From contig NZ_MTQN01000010.1 of the NCBI RefSeq assembly GCF_001984195.1, positions 930,001 through 994,000 of the forward strand: a DNA stretch of 64,000 nt, written 5' to 3'. This DNA comes from Kribbella sp. ALI-6-A (GTDB taxonomy: Bacteria > Actinomycetota > Actinomycetes > Propionibacteriales > Kribbellaceae). Shown here piece by piece: positions 42,573 through 50,320 of this stretch; position 1 is the first letter of the stretch; every line of letters begins with the position of its first letter. The notes beneath the pieces are model-generated. The model was not told the DNA's origin. It ran no database searches and saw nothing but the letters and a program-made list of their open reading frames with translations. The position numbers and the translations under genes were made by a program.

Positions 42573-42647
42573 TCAGGCGTTCGGGCGCTTGCCGTGGTTC
42601 GCGCCCTTCTTTTTGCGTGCACGGCGCTTGCGGCCGGTCTTACCCAT
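42573..42647 (-). CDS. 50S ribosomal protein bL37 (24 residues)
   Basis: A 24-codon gene: it begins MGKTGRKRRARKKKG and ends NHGKRPNA. The extreme basic composition and the NHGKRPN(A/S) ending match the actinobacterial bL37 peptide found in mycobacterial 50S structures, where it fills a pocket of 23S rRNA. It has an ideal ribosome site (GAGGAGG, six bases from ATG) and its own hairpin terminator. It is too short for usual gene-finding limits. Recognition rests on the ending and size, since I could not run a search. Confidence 0.85.
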   Translation of the reverse strand: MGKTGRKRRARKKKGANHGKRPNA

Positions 42648-42919
42648 CAAAAGCCTCCTCGGAACAACTGCAAAGAGTCACAGTCTCTCATATCACGGCC
42701 CAGCTTGCGGACCGTGCAGCGAGTTGGTCGCTGGCTTACAGTGTTTCGGCGCACGTCGAATGAGCAAAATTCAGAGAGTCAGCGTTGCGCTGTCGATGCC
42801 CCTGGCCCGATTCGTCGGGTTTTCGATACTACGCCGCTGGTCGGAGGTGACTTATCATGACGAGCGACAGCTGGGACTGGTGAAGTCTGCCGTAGCGGAA
42901 GACCAGAGGTGACGGCCTA
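42648..42919. other. Intergenic region upstream of the HD-GYP operon
   Basis: Divergent region between bL37 and the HD-GYP gene, less GC-rich than its surroundings. The only coding signal is an eight-residue frame (42857-42883, MTSDSWDW) with a nearly perfect Shine-Dalgarno GGAGGTGA nine bases before its ATG. A 150-codon plus-strand frame across the bL37 gene is a shadow. Confidence 0.5.
42857..42883 (+). CDS. Possible eight-residue leader peptide MTSDSWDW
   Basis: The ATG is preceded by GGAGGTGA, the full anti-Shine-Dalgarno complement, and the frame ends in TGA after W-D-W. The HD-GYP start lies 36 bases further on. It could be a regulatory leader, or just a strong ribosome-loading site. 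Nothing else supports translation. Confidence 0.3.
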   Translation: MTSDSWDW

Positions 42920-44266
42920 GTGAGAGCTTCGATGCTCCGCCCTGCGGTCGCCGTCATCGCCGCAGCCGCCTCGGTGGTTCTGGTCATGTCATTCACGCGG
43001 ATCACCATCGATCTTCGCGTTGCAACCCTCGCCTTGCTGATGCTTCTGGGTGGAGCGTTGCGGTTCAGGGTCCTCCCCAACCATCCGGCAGCACTGGACT
43101 CCGTCGCATTGGTGGCGGTGTTCGTGATCGCCGGACCCTGGTACGCGGTGGCTGTTGCGGTGTTCGGTTACCTGCCGCAGCTCAGGCAGCCGTCACCTGC
43201 CGTCAAACGAATCTTCAACCCGTCGTACCGCGTCCTCGCGGCTGGCGGAGGAGGACTTGCCTACGCCGCGGTCGGGGGACCGGTGGGCGAGGAAGTCTTC
43301 CATCACGTACCGATGGCGTTCACCGCGGCGCTGGCCGGCACCATCGGTCATCAGCTGACCAATGCCGCCCTGGTCAGCATCATCTTGTGGCTCGAGGGTC
43401 AGGTCCGGGTCGGAGACTTCCTCCGGTCGGTCATCGCCCCGACCTTCCTGCCGATGCTCGGCTACAGCGCGCTCGGAGTCCTGCTGGCCGTGATGTGGAT
43501 CGGTGGACTCGGATTGTCTGCGTGCTTGCTGGTCGTGGTCCCGCTGATCGTCGTCCGGTGGGCGTTGTCGCAGTACCAGGCCGAGCGAGCGGCACAGGCC
43601 GCCACTCTGCGCGCGTTCATCCAGGTGATCGAGACCAAGGACCTCTACACCAGAGGACACTCGGAGCGGGTCAGTACCGGAGTCGGGATGCTCGGCCGGC
43701 ACCTGCGCCTGCCGGAGGCCCGGCAGAACGCGCTCGAGCACGCCGGCCTCCTGCACGACGTGGGCAAGGTCGGAGTGCCGACCAGCATCATCCGCAAGCC
43801 GGGAAAGCTGGACGACGCGGAGATGGACACGATTCGCCTGCATCCTGCCCGGGGAGTCGAGTTGATCGGGAACATCCCGTTCCTCGAGGAAGTGAAATCC
43901 GCCGTCCTGCACCACCACGAGAAGTACGACGGCACCGGGTACCCGGCGGGGCTCAGTGGGACCAACATCCCGTACTTCGCGCGGATCATCGGCATCGTGG
44001 ACGCCTTCGACTGCTTGACCTCGACCCGGTCCTACCGGCCGGCGCGGGGCATCGAGGAGACGCTGGCGATCCTGGAGCAGGACCGCTACTCACACTTCGA
44101 TCCACAGTTGGTCGATGCCTTCGTCACCGTCATCAGGACGCACGGCTGGACCGCGGCGGCCGCCGAACAGCCGCAGCCGGACGCGACCGTAGAGGCCACC
44201 ATCGACCACGACGACCTCAGTCTCGGCAGCAGCGGCGGAGCCGCCGGATCGGCGGCCGGACCGTGA
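42920..44266 (+). CDS. Membrane-bound HD-GYP domain phosphodiesterase
   Basis: A 448-residue protein. The first ~200 residues hold six or seven membrane helices. The HD-GYP domain follows with HSERVSTGVG, HAGLLHDVGKVGVP, HPARGVELI, HHHEKYDGTGYPAGL (the GYP triad) and DAFDCLTSTRSYR, so all metal ligands seem present. Such enzymes break down cyclic di-GMP or related dinucleotides at the membrane. GTG at 42920 follows AGAGGTGA; ATG at 42932 is an alternative. The next gene, a degenerate paralogue, overlaps its stop (GTGA). Confidence 0.9.
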   Translation: MRASMLRPAVAVIAAAASVVLVMSFTRITIDLRVATLALLMLLGGALRFRVLPNHPAALDSVALVAVFVIAGPWYAVAVAVFGYLPQLRQPSPAVKRIFNPSYRVLAAGGGGLAYAAVGGPVGEEVFHHVPMAFTAALAGTIGHQLTNAALVSIILWLEGQVRVGDFLRSVIAPTFLPMLGYSALGVLLAVMWIGGLGLSACLLVVVPLIVVRWALSQYQAERAAQAATLRAFIQVIETKDLYTRGHSERVSTGVGMLGRHLRLPEARQNALEHAGLLHDVGKVGVPTSIIRKPGKLDDAEMDTIRLHPARGVELIGNIPFLEEVKSAVLHHHEKYDGTGYPAGLSGTNIPYFARIIGIVDAFDCLTSTRSYRPARGIEETLAILEQDRYSHFDPQLVDAFVTVIRTHGWTAAAAEQPQPDATVEATIDHDDLSLGSSGGAAGSAAGP

Positions 44267-45546
44267 TCCTGGCGGGAGAGACCGACGGCCTGGAGTCACG
44301 CAAGCTGAGCAGTGGAGTGGTGATCGTCGTCGCCTGCGGCACGATCGGCCTGATCGCGCTCTTCATCACCGCACGACGGGGATTGACCGAGTGGCCGTTC
44401 GCGCTGGCTTTCGGACTGCTTGTGGCGGTTGGAGAGATGGTGCAGTTCCGGGTCGACCGGAGCCGCAACAGGGCACCGATCGCCACCAGTGCGGCCCTCG
44501 GATACATGATGTTGCGCGGGCCCGCACTGCAGGTGCCGCCTGACCTCGCCCAGATCGTCGCGGTCACCGGGATCGCCACCTTGCTCGGAATTCTGCCCCG
44601 AGCGGTGGCAGGCCTCGGCTGGGACCTGGTGATCTCCAGCCGGCGGGTGCTGTCGGTGGCCTGCGCCGCTGCCGTGTTCACCCTGATCACACCGGACAGC
44701 CTGTCGTGGAACGGGTCCTGGACCCATGCCCTGCCGCTGGCAAGCACGATGCTGCTCGCCGTGCTGTCCGCCGGGATCGTCGACGCCGTGGTGGGCGCCG
44801 GTCAGACCACGGAACGCTACAACCGGCCGTTCCCGGCCGCGCTGCGCGACGAACTCGTCGTGATGGGGCGGATCGGGATGGCGATGGCGATCAGTGGAGT
44901 ACTGCTCGCAGCGGGGACGTCGCTGCTGGGCCTGTGGGCTCCACCGCTGGTGATCGTGCCGCTGCTGCTGACCCAGTTCGCGTTCCGGCGGTTCGCTGCC
45001 GCGCAGCGGACGTACCGGGCGACGGTGCGGTCGATGGCGCGGAGTACGGAGATCGCGGGGTTCAGCAGTCCCGGGCAGAACGCGCGGACGGCGAGTCTCG
45101 CGGTGGCGCTCGGCAATGACCTCGGCCTGCGGCCGGATCGGATGGAGGCCTTGGAGTACGCCGCGTTGCTGTCGGGCGTCGGGCAGCTGGCGCTGGCCGA
45201 TCCGAGTCCCGGTGGTGCTTCTTTGCTGCGGAACCGGGAGGAGCGGCAGCGGGCCGCCGAGATCGGGGCCTCGGTGATCGAGCGGTCCGGAGTGCTCGAT
45301 CATGTGGCCGAGATCGTTCGGCATTCCAACGATCCCTATCGGCACGGGCGGGCGAACAACTCGCAGATTCCGGTGGAGAGCGGGATCGTGAACGTCGCGC
45401 TCGCTTACGAGCAGTTGGTGGGCGAGGGCACGGGGCAGAGCCCGGACAAGGCGATGGAGTCGATCGGGCTGGGGATCGGGGCGGAGTACGACCCGGTGGT
45501 GGTGGAGTCGCTGCGGCGCGTGGTCGGGCGCGGGTTTCGGTTCTAG
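44263..45546 (+). CDS. Degenerate HD-GYP-like membrane protein (pseudo-enzyme)
   Basis: A 427-residue paralogue of the preceding protein: the same multi-helix membrane part, then an HD-like fold. The catalytic residues are gone. HSERV has become SPGQNARTASLAV, the HD motif reads LLSGVGQLAL, and there is no GYP segment. It is therefore probably a regulatory partner rather than an enzyme. GTG at 44263 overlaps the upstream stop by GTGA, so both are made together. A far longer open frame upstream is a shadow of the active gene. Confidence 0.85.
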   Translation: MILAGETDGLESRKLSSGVVIVVACGTIGLIALFITARRGLTEWPFALAFGLLVAVGEMVQFRVDRSRNRAPIATSAALGYMMLRGPALQVPPDLAQIVAVTGIATLLGILPRAVAGLGWDLVISSRRVLSVACAAAVFTLITPDSLSWNGSWTHALPLASTMLLAVLSAGIVDAVVGAGQTTERYNRPFPAALRDELVVMGRIGMAMAISGVLLAAGTSLLGLWAPPLVIVPLLLTQFAFRRFAAAQRTYRATVRSMARSTEIAGFSSPGQNARTASLAVALGNDLGLRPDRMEALEYAALLSGVGQLALADPSPGGASLLRNREERQRAAEIGASVIERSGVLDHVAEIVRHSNDPYRHGRANNSQIPVESGIVNVALAYEQLVGEGTGQSPDKAMESIGLGIGAEYDPVVVESLRRVVGRGFRF

Positions 45547-45557
45547 GAATCAGCCGG

Positions 45558-46118
45558 TCAGGAGCGGTGTCCCAGCTCTGCCCAGGTCGGTGCTGACTCG
45601 GCCGGGATGCGCCCCGTACCGCCGAGGCCGGCGTACAGGAGGAGGCCGGCGCCGGCGGCGATCAGGACGTCGCCAGGGCTGACGGCCTGGCCGAGCCAGG
45701 GCAGGGCGACGGGGACGACGTCGCCGAGCCATGGGAGCAGGGTGTGCGGCCCGGAGAGCTCGTGGCGTGGGTCGTCGACGAAGCTGTCGAGGCCGGCGCG
45801 GGACAGCGCGGTGCGGGAGACCGGCATCGCGCCGTTCAGGGCGACGACGAAGGCGTTGGCGGTGAAGCCGAGGGCCAGGAGGGCGACGCCGGGGCGGCGG
45901 AGGTTCTGGCGCAGGAAGACCGCGATGCAGACCGCCGAGCCGATCAGGCCGACCGGGTGGGCGATGCCGCCGGTGACCGAGCCGAGCAGCTGACCGGTGG
46001 CGGCGGCCGCGAGCCAGTGCAGGCCGGACAGAGTGTTGTCGGCGAGGGAGACGAAGCGGCCGCCGGTGAGCAACGCCGCTCCGGCGGCCAGCACCATCAC
46101 GAGGAGGACCAGCAGCAC
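45558..46118 (-). CDS. DUF5317 family membrane protein
   Basis: About 186 residues. It opens with a hydrophobic helix ending in TGGRF and SLADNTL, followed by four or five more helices, the DUF5317 pattern (LxGGR near the N-terminus, then HPVGLIGSA and ANAFVVALNGAMPVS). Function is unknown. The start is uncertain: GTG at 46118 gives the family beginning, but the ribosome site is weak. It converges on the HD-GYP pair with about 10 bases between. Confidence 0.75.
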   Translation of the reverse strand: MLLVLLVMVLAAGAALLTGGRFVSLADNTLSGLHWLAAAATGQLLGSVTGGIAHPVGLIGSAVCIAVFLRQNLRRPGVALLALGFTANAFVVALNGAMPVSRTALSRAGLDSFVDDPRHELSGPHTLLPWLGDVVPVALPWLGQAVSPGDVLIAAGAGLLLYAGLGGTGRIPAESAPTWAELGHRS

Positions 46119-46197
46119 GTTCGCGATTCTGCCCCGCCGGTTGCCCGAATCCGGGCACCGCCGTGCTTCCGAGCGTGTCGAAACGACCGCACAGCGT

Positions 46198-46234
46198 GAC
46201 GGACGGCCTCCCTCGAGGGGAGACCGCCCGTCGT
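46198..46234 (-). terminator. Imperfect hairpin after the symporter gene
   Basis: An interrupted stem pairs GACGG with CCGTC at the ends and CTCCC with GGGAG near the loop, 15 bases past the symporter stop on the minus strand. Confidence 0.5.
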
Positions 46235-46249
46235 CAGAGCCCCGCCAGG

Positions 46250-47908
46250 TCAGGGTTTCGCGGCCGCCGGGCCGGTCCCGCCCTCGTCCAGCAGCTCGTC
46301 CAGGTCCTTCACGCCCGGGTCCCCGGCGTCGGCCAGGTAGTCGGTCTTGTGCGTGAAGTCCTTGCCCTCGGCGACCTTCAGCGCCCGCAGGATCAAGGTC
46401 AGCACGACCACCACGATCAGGTTGATCCCGAACGCCGTCAGCCCGATGTAGACCTGCGTGTCGGTGAACGGCACGTTCGCCAGCGAGCCGCCGAAGTGCT
46501 TGCCGGTCGCCGGGTTCACCACGTTGTACGCCGTGATCGTGCCCCAGACCATGCCGACCGCCCAGCCGGCCAGCAGCGCCCAGTGGTGGAACCACCGGGT
46601 GAACAGGCCGACCACGATCGCCGGGAAGGTCTGCAGGATCCAGATGCCACCGAGCAGCTGCAGGTTCAGCGAGATCGTCTTGTCCATGCCGAGCACGAAG
46701 ACCAGCGCACCGAACTTCACCAGCAGCGACGCGAGCTTGGAGACCTTCGCCTCCTGGGCCGGCGTCGCGTCCCGCTTCAGGAAGTCGCGGTAGATGTTGC
46801 GGGTGAACAGGTTCGCCGCCGCGATCGACATGATCGCCGCCGGCACCAGCGCGCCGACCGCGATCGCCGCGAACGCGATGCCCGCGAACCAGGCCGGGAA
46901 CTCCTGGTCGAACAGCCGCGGGATGGCCAGCTGCGGGTTGGCCAGGCCGTCCAGGCCCTTGATGTCGACGTTCGCCTTGATCGCCATGAAGCCGAGCAGC
47001 GCGAGCAGCCCGAGCAGCAGCGAGTACGCCGGCAGGATCGCCGCGTTGCGCCGGACCACGTTGCGGTTCTTGGTCGACAGCACGGCGGTCACCGAGTGCG
47101 GGTACATGAACAGCGCCAGCGCCGATCCCAGCGCCAGCGTCCAGTACGCCGAGTAGCCGGCCTCACCCGGGATGAACGAGCCGACCGGTTTGCCGGTGGT
47201 CGGCGAGGTGGACTCCATCTTGGTCTTCGCGGCGTCGAAGATGCTGTCCCAGCCGCCGAGCTGGCCCGGCAGGTAGAGGATCGCGGCACCGATCACCAGG
47301 TAGATCAGGCCGTCCTTGACGAACGCGATCATCGCCGGCGCGCGCAGACCGGAGGAGTAGGTGTAGGCCGCGAGCACGGCGAACGCGATCAGCAGCGGCA
47401 GGTCCTTGGCCAGCAGGTTGTCGCCGCCGAGTCCCATCGTCTCGAAGACGGCCTGCATGCCGACCAGCTGCAGCGCGATGTAGGGCATCGTCGCGAGGAT
47501 GCCGGTGACCGCCACCGCGAGCGACAGCGCGCGGCTGCCGTAGCGGCCGCCGACGAAGTCGGCCGGCGTCACGTAGCCGTTGCGGTGCGAGACCGACCAC
47601 AACCGGGACATGAACACGAAGATGATCGGGTAAACCACGATCGTGTAGGGCACCGCGAAGAAGCCGCTGATGGCGCCGGTCGCGTACATCGCGGCGGGCA
47701 CCGCGACGAACGTGTACGCCGTGTAGAGGTCGCCGCCGAGCAGGAACCAGGTGATGAAGGTGCCGAAGCCCCGCCCGCCCAGACCCCACTCGTCGAGGCT
47801 GTCCAGCTCACCGGTCCTGCGCCAGCGCGCCGCCATGAACCCCATCACGGTCACCGCGACGAAGATCAGCACGACGATGGTCAGCTGGACCCACTCGACG
47901 TTCTTCAC
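46250..47908 (-). CDS. Sodium:solute symporter, monocarboxylate (MctP-like) type
   Basis: A 552-residue SSS-family transporter with about 13 membrane helices. Typical pieces are DEWGLGGRGFGTFITWFLLGGD early on, SHRNGYVTPADFVGGRYGSRALSL, and YSAYWTLALGSALALFMYPHS. The GRG-FG-TWFLLG beginning fits the MctP/ActP side of the family, which takes up lactate, pyruvate or alanine. The small DUF3311 protein encoded just upstream overlaps by ATGA, a pairing seen in many actinomycete SSS transporters and probably giving an accessory subunit. Confidence 0.9.
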   Translation of the reverse strand: MKNVEWVQLTIVVLIFVAVTVMGFMAARWRRTGELDSLDEWGLGGRGFGTFITWFLLGGDLYTAYTFVAVPAAMYATGAISGFFAVPYTIVVYPIIFVFMSRLWSVSHRNGYVTPADFVGGRYGSRALSLAVAVTGILATMPYIALQLVGMQAVFETMGLGGDNLLAKDLPLLIAFAVLAAYTYSSGLRAPAMIAFVKDGLIYLVIGAAILYLPGQLGGWDSIFDAAKTKMESTSPTTGKPVGSFIPGEAGYSAYWTLALGSALALFMYPHSVTAVLSTKNRNVVRRNAAILPAYSLLLGLLALLGFMAIKANVDIKGLDGLANPQLAIPRLFDQEFPAWFAGIAFAAIAVGALVPAAIMSIAAANLFTRNIYRDFLKRDATPAQEAKVSKLASLLVKFGALVFVLGMDKTISLNLQLLGGIWILQTFPAIVVGLFTRWFHHWALLAGWAVGMVWGTITAYNVVNPATGKHFGGSLANVPFTDTQVYIGLTAFGINLIVVVVLTLILRALKVAEGKDFTHKTDYLADAGDPGVKDLDELLDEGGTGPAAAKP

Positions 47909-48168
47909 CGGTCACCCTCCTTGTCGGCGCTCAGCCCTTCGGCGGCGCGGCGTTTGCGTTCCTCGTGGATCACCAGCCGGTAGGAGATGCTGACCGCGAT
48001 CGCGGACAGGAACACCCACAGGAACTGGTACCAGTAGAAGAACGGGAATCCCCACAGCCGGGGTTCGTCTCTGGCGTAGGTGGAGACCAGGAGAGGCACC
48101 ACGACTGAAGCCGCCAGCAGAACGCCGGCGATCCAGAACGCGGGTCTCACCGCGGACAGCTTGGACAC
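47905..48168 (-). CDS. DUF3311 small membrane protein, partner of the symporter
   Basis: An 87-residue protein with two membrane helices: FWIAGVLLAASVVVPLLVSTY and YWYQFLWVFLSAIAVSISYRL, with WGFPFFYWYQ between them as in DUF3311. GTG at 48168 follows GAGGAGG by five bases, which settles the start; a longer in-frame reading is a shadow of the divergent gene. Its stop overlaps the symporter start, so the two are probably one transport unit. Confidence 0.88.
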   Translation of the reverse strand: MSKLSAVRPAFWIAGVLLAASVVVPLLVSTYARDEPRLWGFPFFYWYQFLWVFLSAIAVSISYRLVIHEERKRRAAEGLSADKEGDR

Positions 48169-48253
48169 AGCAACCTCCTCGGGGACACGGGCGGGCGCAA
48201 CGGAGAACGCTACCGGTCGGTGCCGGACAGCGACTAGACATAGGGGGAGATCG

Positions 48254-49318
48254 ATGGACAACGAGACCGCCTGGCGGGTACGCAGCGTCGTGCTGTCCAC
48301 GCTCTTCGTCCTGGTGGTTGCCGTGCCGCTCTATCCCGAGCTGTTCGGGCTGGACGAGGTGACGCCGCTGCCGCAGCTGGTCGCGTTCCGGCCGCAGCTG
48401 CTGGCGCTCGTGCTGGTGCTTGCCCTGCTGATGCTGCTGCGACGCAGCTGGCGGCTGGCGTCGGCCCTCGTCGTCGGGCTGGTGCTGACCGGAGCGGCGC
48501 TGACCGCGCCGCGGGCGATCTCCGACCCGCACCCGCCCGAGCCCGGCTCGCGCGCGCTGATCGTGATGGTCGCGAACGTGCTCGGCGGTGGTGCCGACCC
48601 CGAGCAGGTGGCGAAGCTGATCCGGACCCAGCGGCCCGACCTGGTGTCGTTGCCCGAGGCCCAGGTCGACGTCCGGGAGCGGATCGAGCAGGAGCTGCGC
48701 GGCCTTGGTTACAACGGGTACACGGTGCAGGCGAACTCCGCGCCGGAGAGCGCGACCAGCGTGCTGGTGTCGGCCACGCTCGGCAAGGTCCAGTTCACCG
48801 CGGACACCCTCGACCCCGGCCGGGTGAGCGCCGGCCTGCCCAGTCCGGAGCCGCAGACCGGCAAGCCCGAGCCGGGCCAGGCCGGTGTGATCCAGCAGAC
48901 GACCACCCGGTTCGGGCACATCGTGGTGACCGGTGGAACGCTCGGAGATCTGCGGCTGATCGCCTACCACGGCTATCCGCCGCTGCCGTCCGAGATGGCC
49001 GCCTGGAAGCAGGACCTCGTCGTACTGCGCAAGTGGTGCGCGTCCGAGGTACCGACGATCGTGGCCGGTGACTTCAACGCGACCACCGACCACGCGGACT
49101 TCCGGGACGCGCTCGGGCGGAACTGCCGCAGCGTCGGGCCCGCCGTGGGGGAGGGCCTGCAGGGGACGTGGCCGGCGAACCGGCCGGCGTTCGTCCGGAC
49201 GCAGATCGACCACGTCGTCGCCGGCGTCGGAGTCGAACCGAGCCGGTTCAAGACCTACGAGCTCGACGGCACCGACCACCGCGCGGTGATCGCGGCGGTC
49301 GCCGTCCGGAAGTCTTAG
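48254..49318 (+). CDS. Membrane-anchored endonuclease/exonuclease/phosphatase family protein
   Basis: A 354-residue protein. Three N-terminal membrane helices (to about residue 90) precede an EEP domain placed outside: VMVANVLGGGADP (metal Asn), SLPEAQVDV (metal Glu), VAGDFNATTDH and GTDHRAVIAAV (catalytic Asp-His). This fold covers phosphodiesterases, sphingomyelinases and nucleases; the anchored form suggests lipid or envelope phosphate substrates. ATG at 48254 has GGGGGAG before it. Confidence 0.88.
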   Translation: MDNETAWRVRSVVLSTLFVLVVAVPLYPELFGLDEVTPLPQLVAFRPQLLALVLVLALLMLLRRSWRLASALVVGLVLTGAALTAPRAISDPHPPEPGSRALIVMVANVLGGGADPEQVAKLIRTQRPDLVSLPEAQVDVRERIEQELRGLGYNGYTVQANSAPESATSVLVSATLGKVQFTADTLDPGRVSAGLPSPEPQTGKPEPGQAGVIQQTTTRFGHIVVTGGTLGDLRLIAYHGYPPLPSEMAAWKQDLVVLRKWCASEVPTIVAGDFNATTDHADFRDALGRNCRSVGPAVGEGLQGTWPANRPAFVRTQIDHVVAGVGVEPSRFKTYELDGTDHRAVIAAVAVRKS

Positions 49319-50223
49319 CTGGGTGCCGGTGCCGGGCGGTAGATGTACGGCTGGGAGGCGCGGACGGCCTCGGTGACCATCAGCAGCAGGTCGGCGCGGG
49401 ACTCGATCGGGCGGCCGAACAGGTCGTCGTCGCCGGGGATCGGGAAGCCCTTCACGCCGATCGCGAGCTGACTGAGCAACACGTGCAGTACGCCGCGGGC
49501 GTTGAACACGTTGGGCGTCGGCCACTCCGGCAGCGTCTCGTGCATCATCGGCTGCTGCGCGGCGGTCGCGGCGATCGGCTTCAGCCAGCGTTCGAGCTCG
49601 TCGCTGCTCAGCATGTTGCGGTGCAGGATCGTCATCACCGCGTGCGCGACCCGGTCGTGCTCCTCGTGCACCCAGCGGTACGGGGTGTCCTTGACGATGC
49701 GGTCGGCCAGTACGTCGAGCAGCGCGCGCAGCACGCCCGCGTCGCAGTGCCGGGACCGCGCCAGCGCGCCGATCGCGTCGGCGCCGTGGGCGACCGCGTG
49801 CGCCCAGCCGCAGTCGGCGACGTACCCGCGCAGGTCGCGCTCGCGCAGCAACCAGGTGGCCAGCCGGTCACCCCAGCGCATCACCACCTCGTCGTGCACC
49901 AGGAACTCGGCGTTGTCGCGGTGGATCACCTCGGCCAGCGTCAGCGCGGTGAAGGAGCGCCGGAAGACCGTGTCGGTGCCGTCCTCGCCCAGGCCGTAGT
50001 TCAGGCCGGCGCACAGCCCGTCACCGAAGCCGGGCAGCAGGTCGTCGTACACGCCGCGCTCGAGCCAGGTCGCCAGCGTCGGATACGCCAGGGCGTCGCG
50101 GATCTGCGGGTTGGTACTGGCCAGGCCACGGACGAGCTCCTCGGTGAGGTCGGTCAGCGCACGGTCGTGCGGGACCGCATAGTCCGCGGCCATCACGTCC
50201 TGCCAGTACGACGTCGACTCCAC
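49315..50223 (-). CDS. DUF2785 domain protein
   Basis: A 302-residue soluble, mainly helical protein. The segments YPTLATWLERGVYDDLLPGFGDGL and GWAHAVAHGADAIGALARS mark DUF2785. The His-rich helices could bind metal, but no activity is known. It overlaps the convergent EEP gene by four bases at the 3' ends and is divergent from the PdtaS-like kinase gene. Confidence 0.85.
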   Translation of the reverse strand: MESTSYWQDVMAADYAVPHDRALTDLTEELVRGLASTNPQIRDALAYPTLATWLERGVYDDLLPGFGDGLCAGLNYGLGEDGTDTVFRRSFTALTLAEVIHRDNAEFLVHDEVVMRWGDRLATWLLRERDLRGYVADCGWAHAVAHGADAIGALARSRHCDAGVLRALLDVLADRIVKDTPYRWVHEEHDRVAHAVMTILHRNMLSSDELERWLKPIAATAAQQPMMHETLPEWPTPNVFNARGVLHVLLSQLAIGVKGFPIPGDDDLFGRPIESRADLLLMVTEAVRASQPYIYRPAPAPS

Positions 50224-50320
50224 CGAGACATCCTTTCACTCGACTCCGGCTCCGGCACAGATCAATCAACACCCATCGGCGGAATCTGTCGAGCCGAGCA
50301 GTAAGGCTAGGCTCGACAGC

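Noticed and set aside
42463..42912. A 149-codon plus-strand frame between the NB-ARC and HD-GYP genes
   Set aside because: It covers the bL37 gene on the other strand and its terminator, and shows no recognisable domain.
43387..44262. Long in-frame extension upstream of the degenerate HD-GYP gene
   Set aside because: It overlaps the active HD-GYP gene in another frame. The GTG at 44263 overlapping that gene's stop is the natural start.
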